From assembly GCF_016820655.1 (NCBI RefSeq), contig NZ_WSFT01000050.1, forward strand, positions 1 through 64,000: DNA of 64,000 nt. The letters are read 5' to 3'. The DNA is from Anaeromonas frigoriresistens (GTDB lineage Bacteria; Bacillota; Clostridia; Tissierellales; SIT17). The position numbers and the translations under genes are program-made. Position 1 is the stretch's first letter; every line of letters begins with the position of its first letter. The notes beneath the pieces were generated by a model. The model was not told the DNA's origin, ran no database searches, and saw nothing but the letters and a program-made list of their open reading frames with translations. This document shows, piece by piece, positions 63,816 through 64,000 of this stretch.

Positions 63816-64000
63816 CTATTTATTTTCTCCCTTAATAAAAACACTGATTCCACCAACACTATCACTATTTTTAGCCTCTTTAAGAAGAGTTATAAGTTCA
63901 CCACTTTGAATATCAGCAGGAGTAACCCCGTTTACCATTACAAGCGTGCCATTATTTTCAGCATATAAACCATATTTTTTAAAATTATAACCATTATTTA
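63816..64000 (-). CDS. Unrecognised partial CDS at right edge
   Basis: An open minus-strand frame enters from beyond 64000 and ends at TAG 63816-63818. It reads NNGYNFKKYGLYAENNGTLV, then VNGVTPADIQSGELITLLKE and GGISVFIKGENK. Only the C-terminal 60 residues are visible; no family recognised. Confidence 0.6.
   Translation of the reverse strand, partial: NNGYNFKKYGLYAENNGTLVMVNGVTPADIQSGELITLLKEAKNSDSVGGISVFIKGENK

Overview
The window is low-GC DNA with strong AGGAGG-type ribosome binding sites, TTG/GTG starts and dense intrinsic terminators. This is typical of an anaerobic Gram-positive bacterium of the Clostridia, possibly a Tissierellales or Clostridium-like spore former. Supporting genes are a ferrous-iron Feo operon with the small FeoB-associated Cys-rich protein, DUF438, DUF1540, C_GCAxxG_C_C, EcsC and DUF421 proteins, and a large Fe-S/FAD oxidoreductase with hypA and hypB. 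The genus is inference. No rRNA, tRNA or CRISPR array was seen.

Layout. 0-8 kb: small membrane proteins, a frameshifted MaoC gene, a DUF438 sensor-like protein behind a CRP/FNR-type palindrome, and feoA-feoB-small protein behind Fur-like boxes. 8-16 kb: Dps-like ferritin, prfC-nudix, pnp, a divergent LysR/YeiH pair and a CstB-like persulfide dioxygenase-rhodanese. 17-26 kb: an operon hypB / Fe-S-FAD oxidoreductase / DUF5692 membrane protein / hypA / ECF S component / methyltransferase with no hydrogenase in view, then a transposase-derived HTH protein coupled to an FAD oxidoreductase. 26-36 kb: DUF305, DUF1540, a metQ remnant, PutP, cupin, oleate hydratase with a TetR gene, a decayed multicopper oxidase, a Cys-rich copper protein, and an OhrR / glutathione peroxidase / peroxiredoxin cluster. 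The peroxiredoxin has UGA at its active-site Cys position plus an upstream frameshift. 36-49 kb: nitroreductase, AEC transporter, flavodoxin, ECF sigma/anti-sigma pair, TetR-MMPL-YhgE-like export module, C_GCAxxG, truA, and an hsmA-like gene with a TetR gene sharing TGAAC-N3-GTTCA operators.

49-64 kb is the accessory region. Small modules (CAT-like acetyltransferase with XRE regulator, MerR regulator, DUF421 pair with helical proteins, macrolide phosphotransferase, TetR with membrane protein) all end, on the minus strand, next to a recurring sequence. That sequence carries the last 10-20 codons of what looks like an RlmD/RumA-type 23S rRNA uracil methyltransferase gene (HVETVCLIEKK-stop), in most copies followed by a terminator hairpin. 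The last copy, at 59.2-59.4 kb, holds two such tails in tandem and adjoins a large serine recombinase, a small resolvase and unknown genes that run off the right edge. The simplest reading is a repeatedly used integration site at the 3' end of rlmD, leaving a cassette-like array of cargo modules. This is the most unusual feature of the window.
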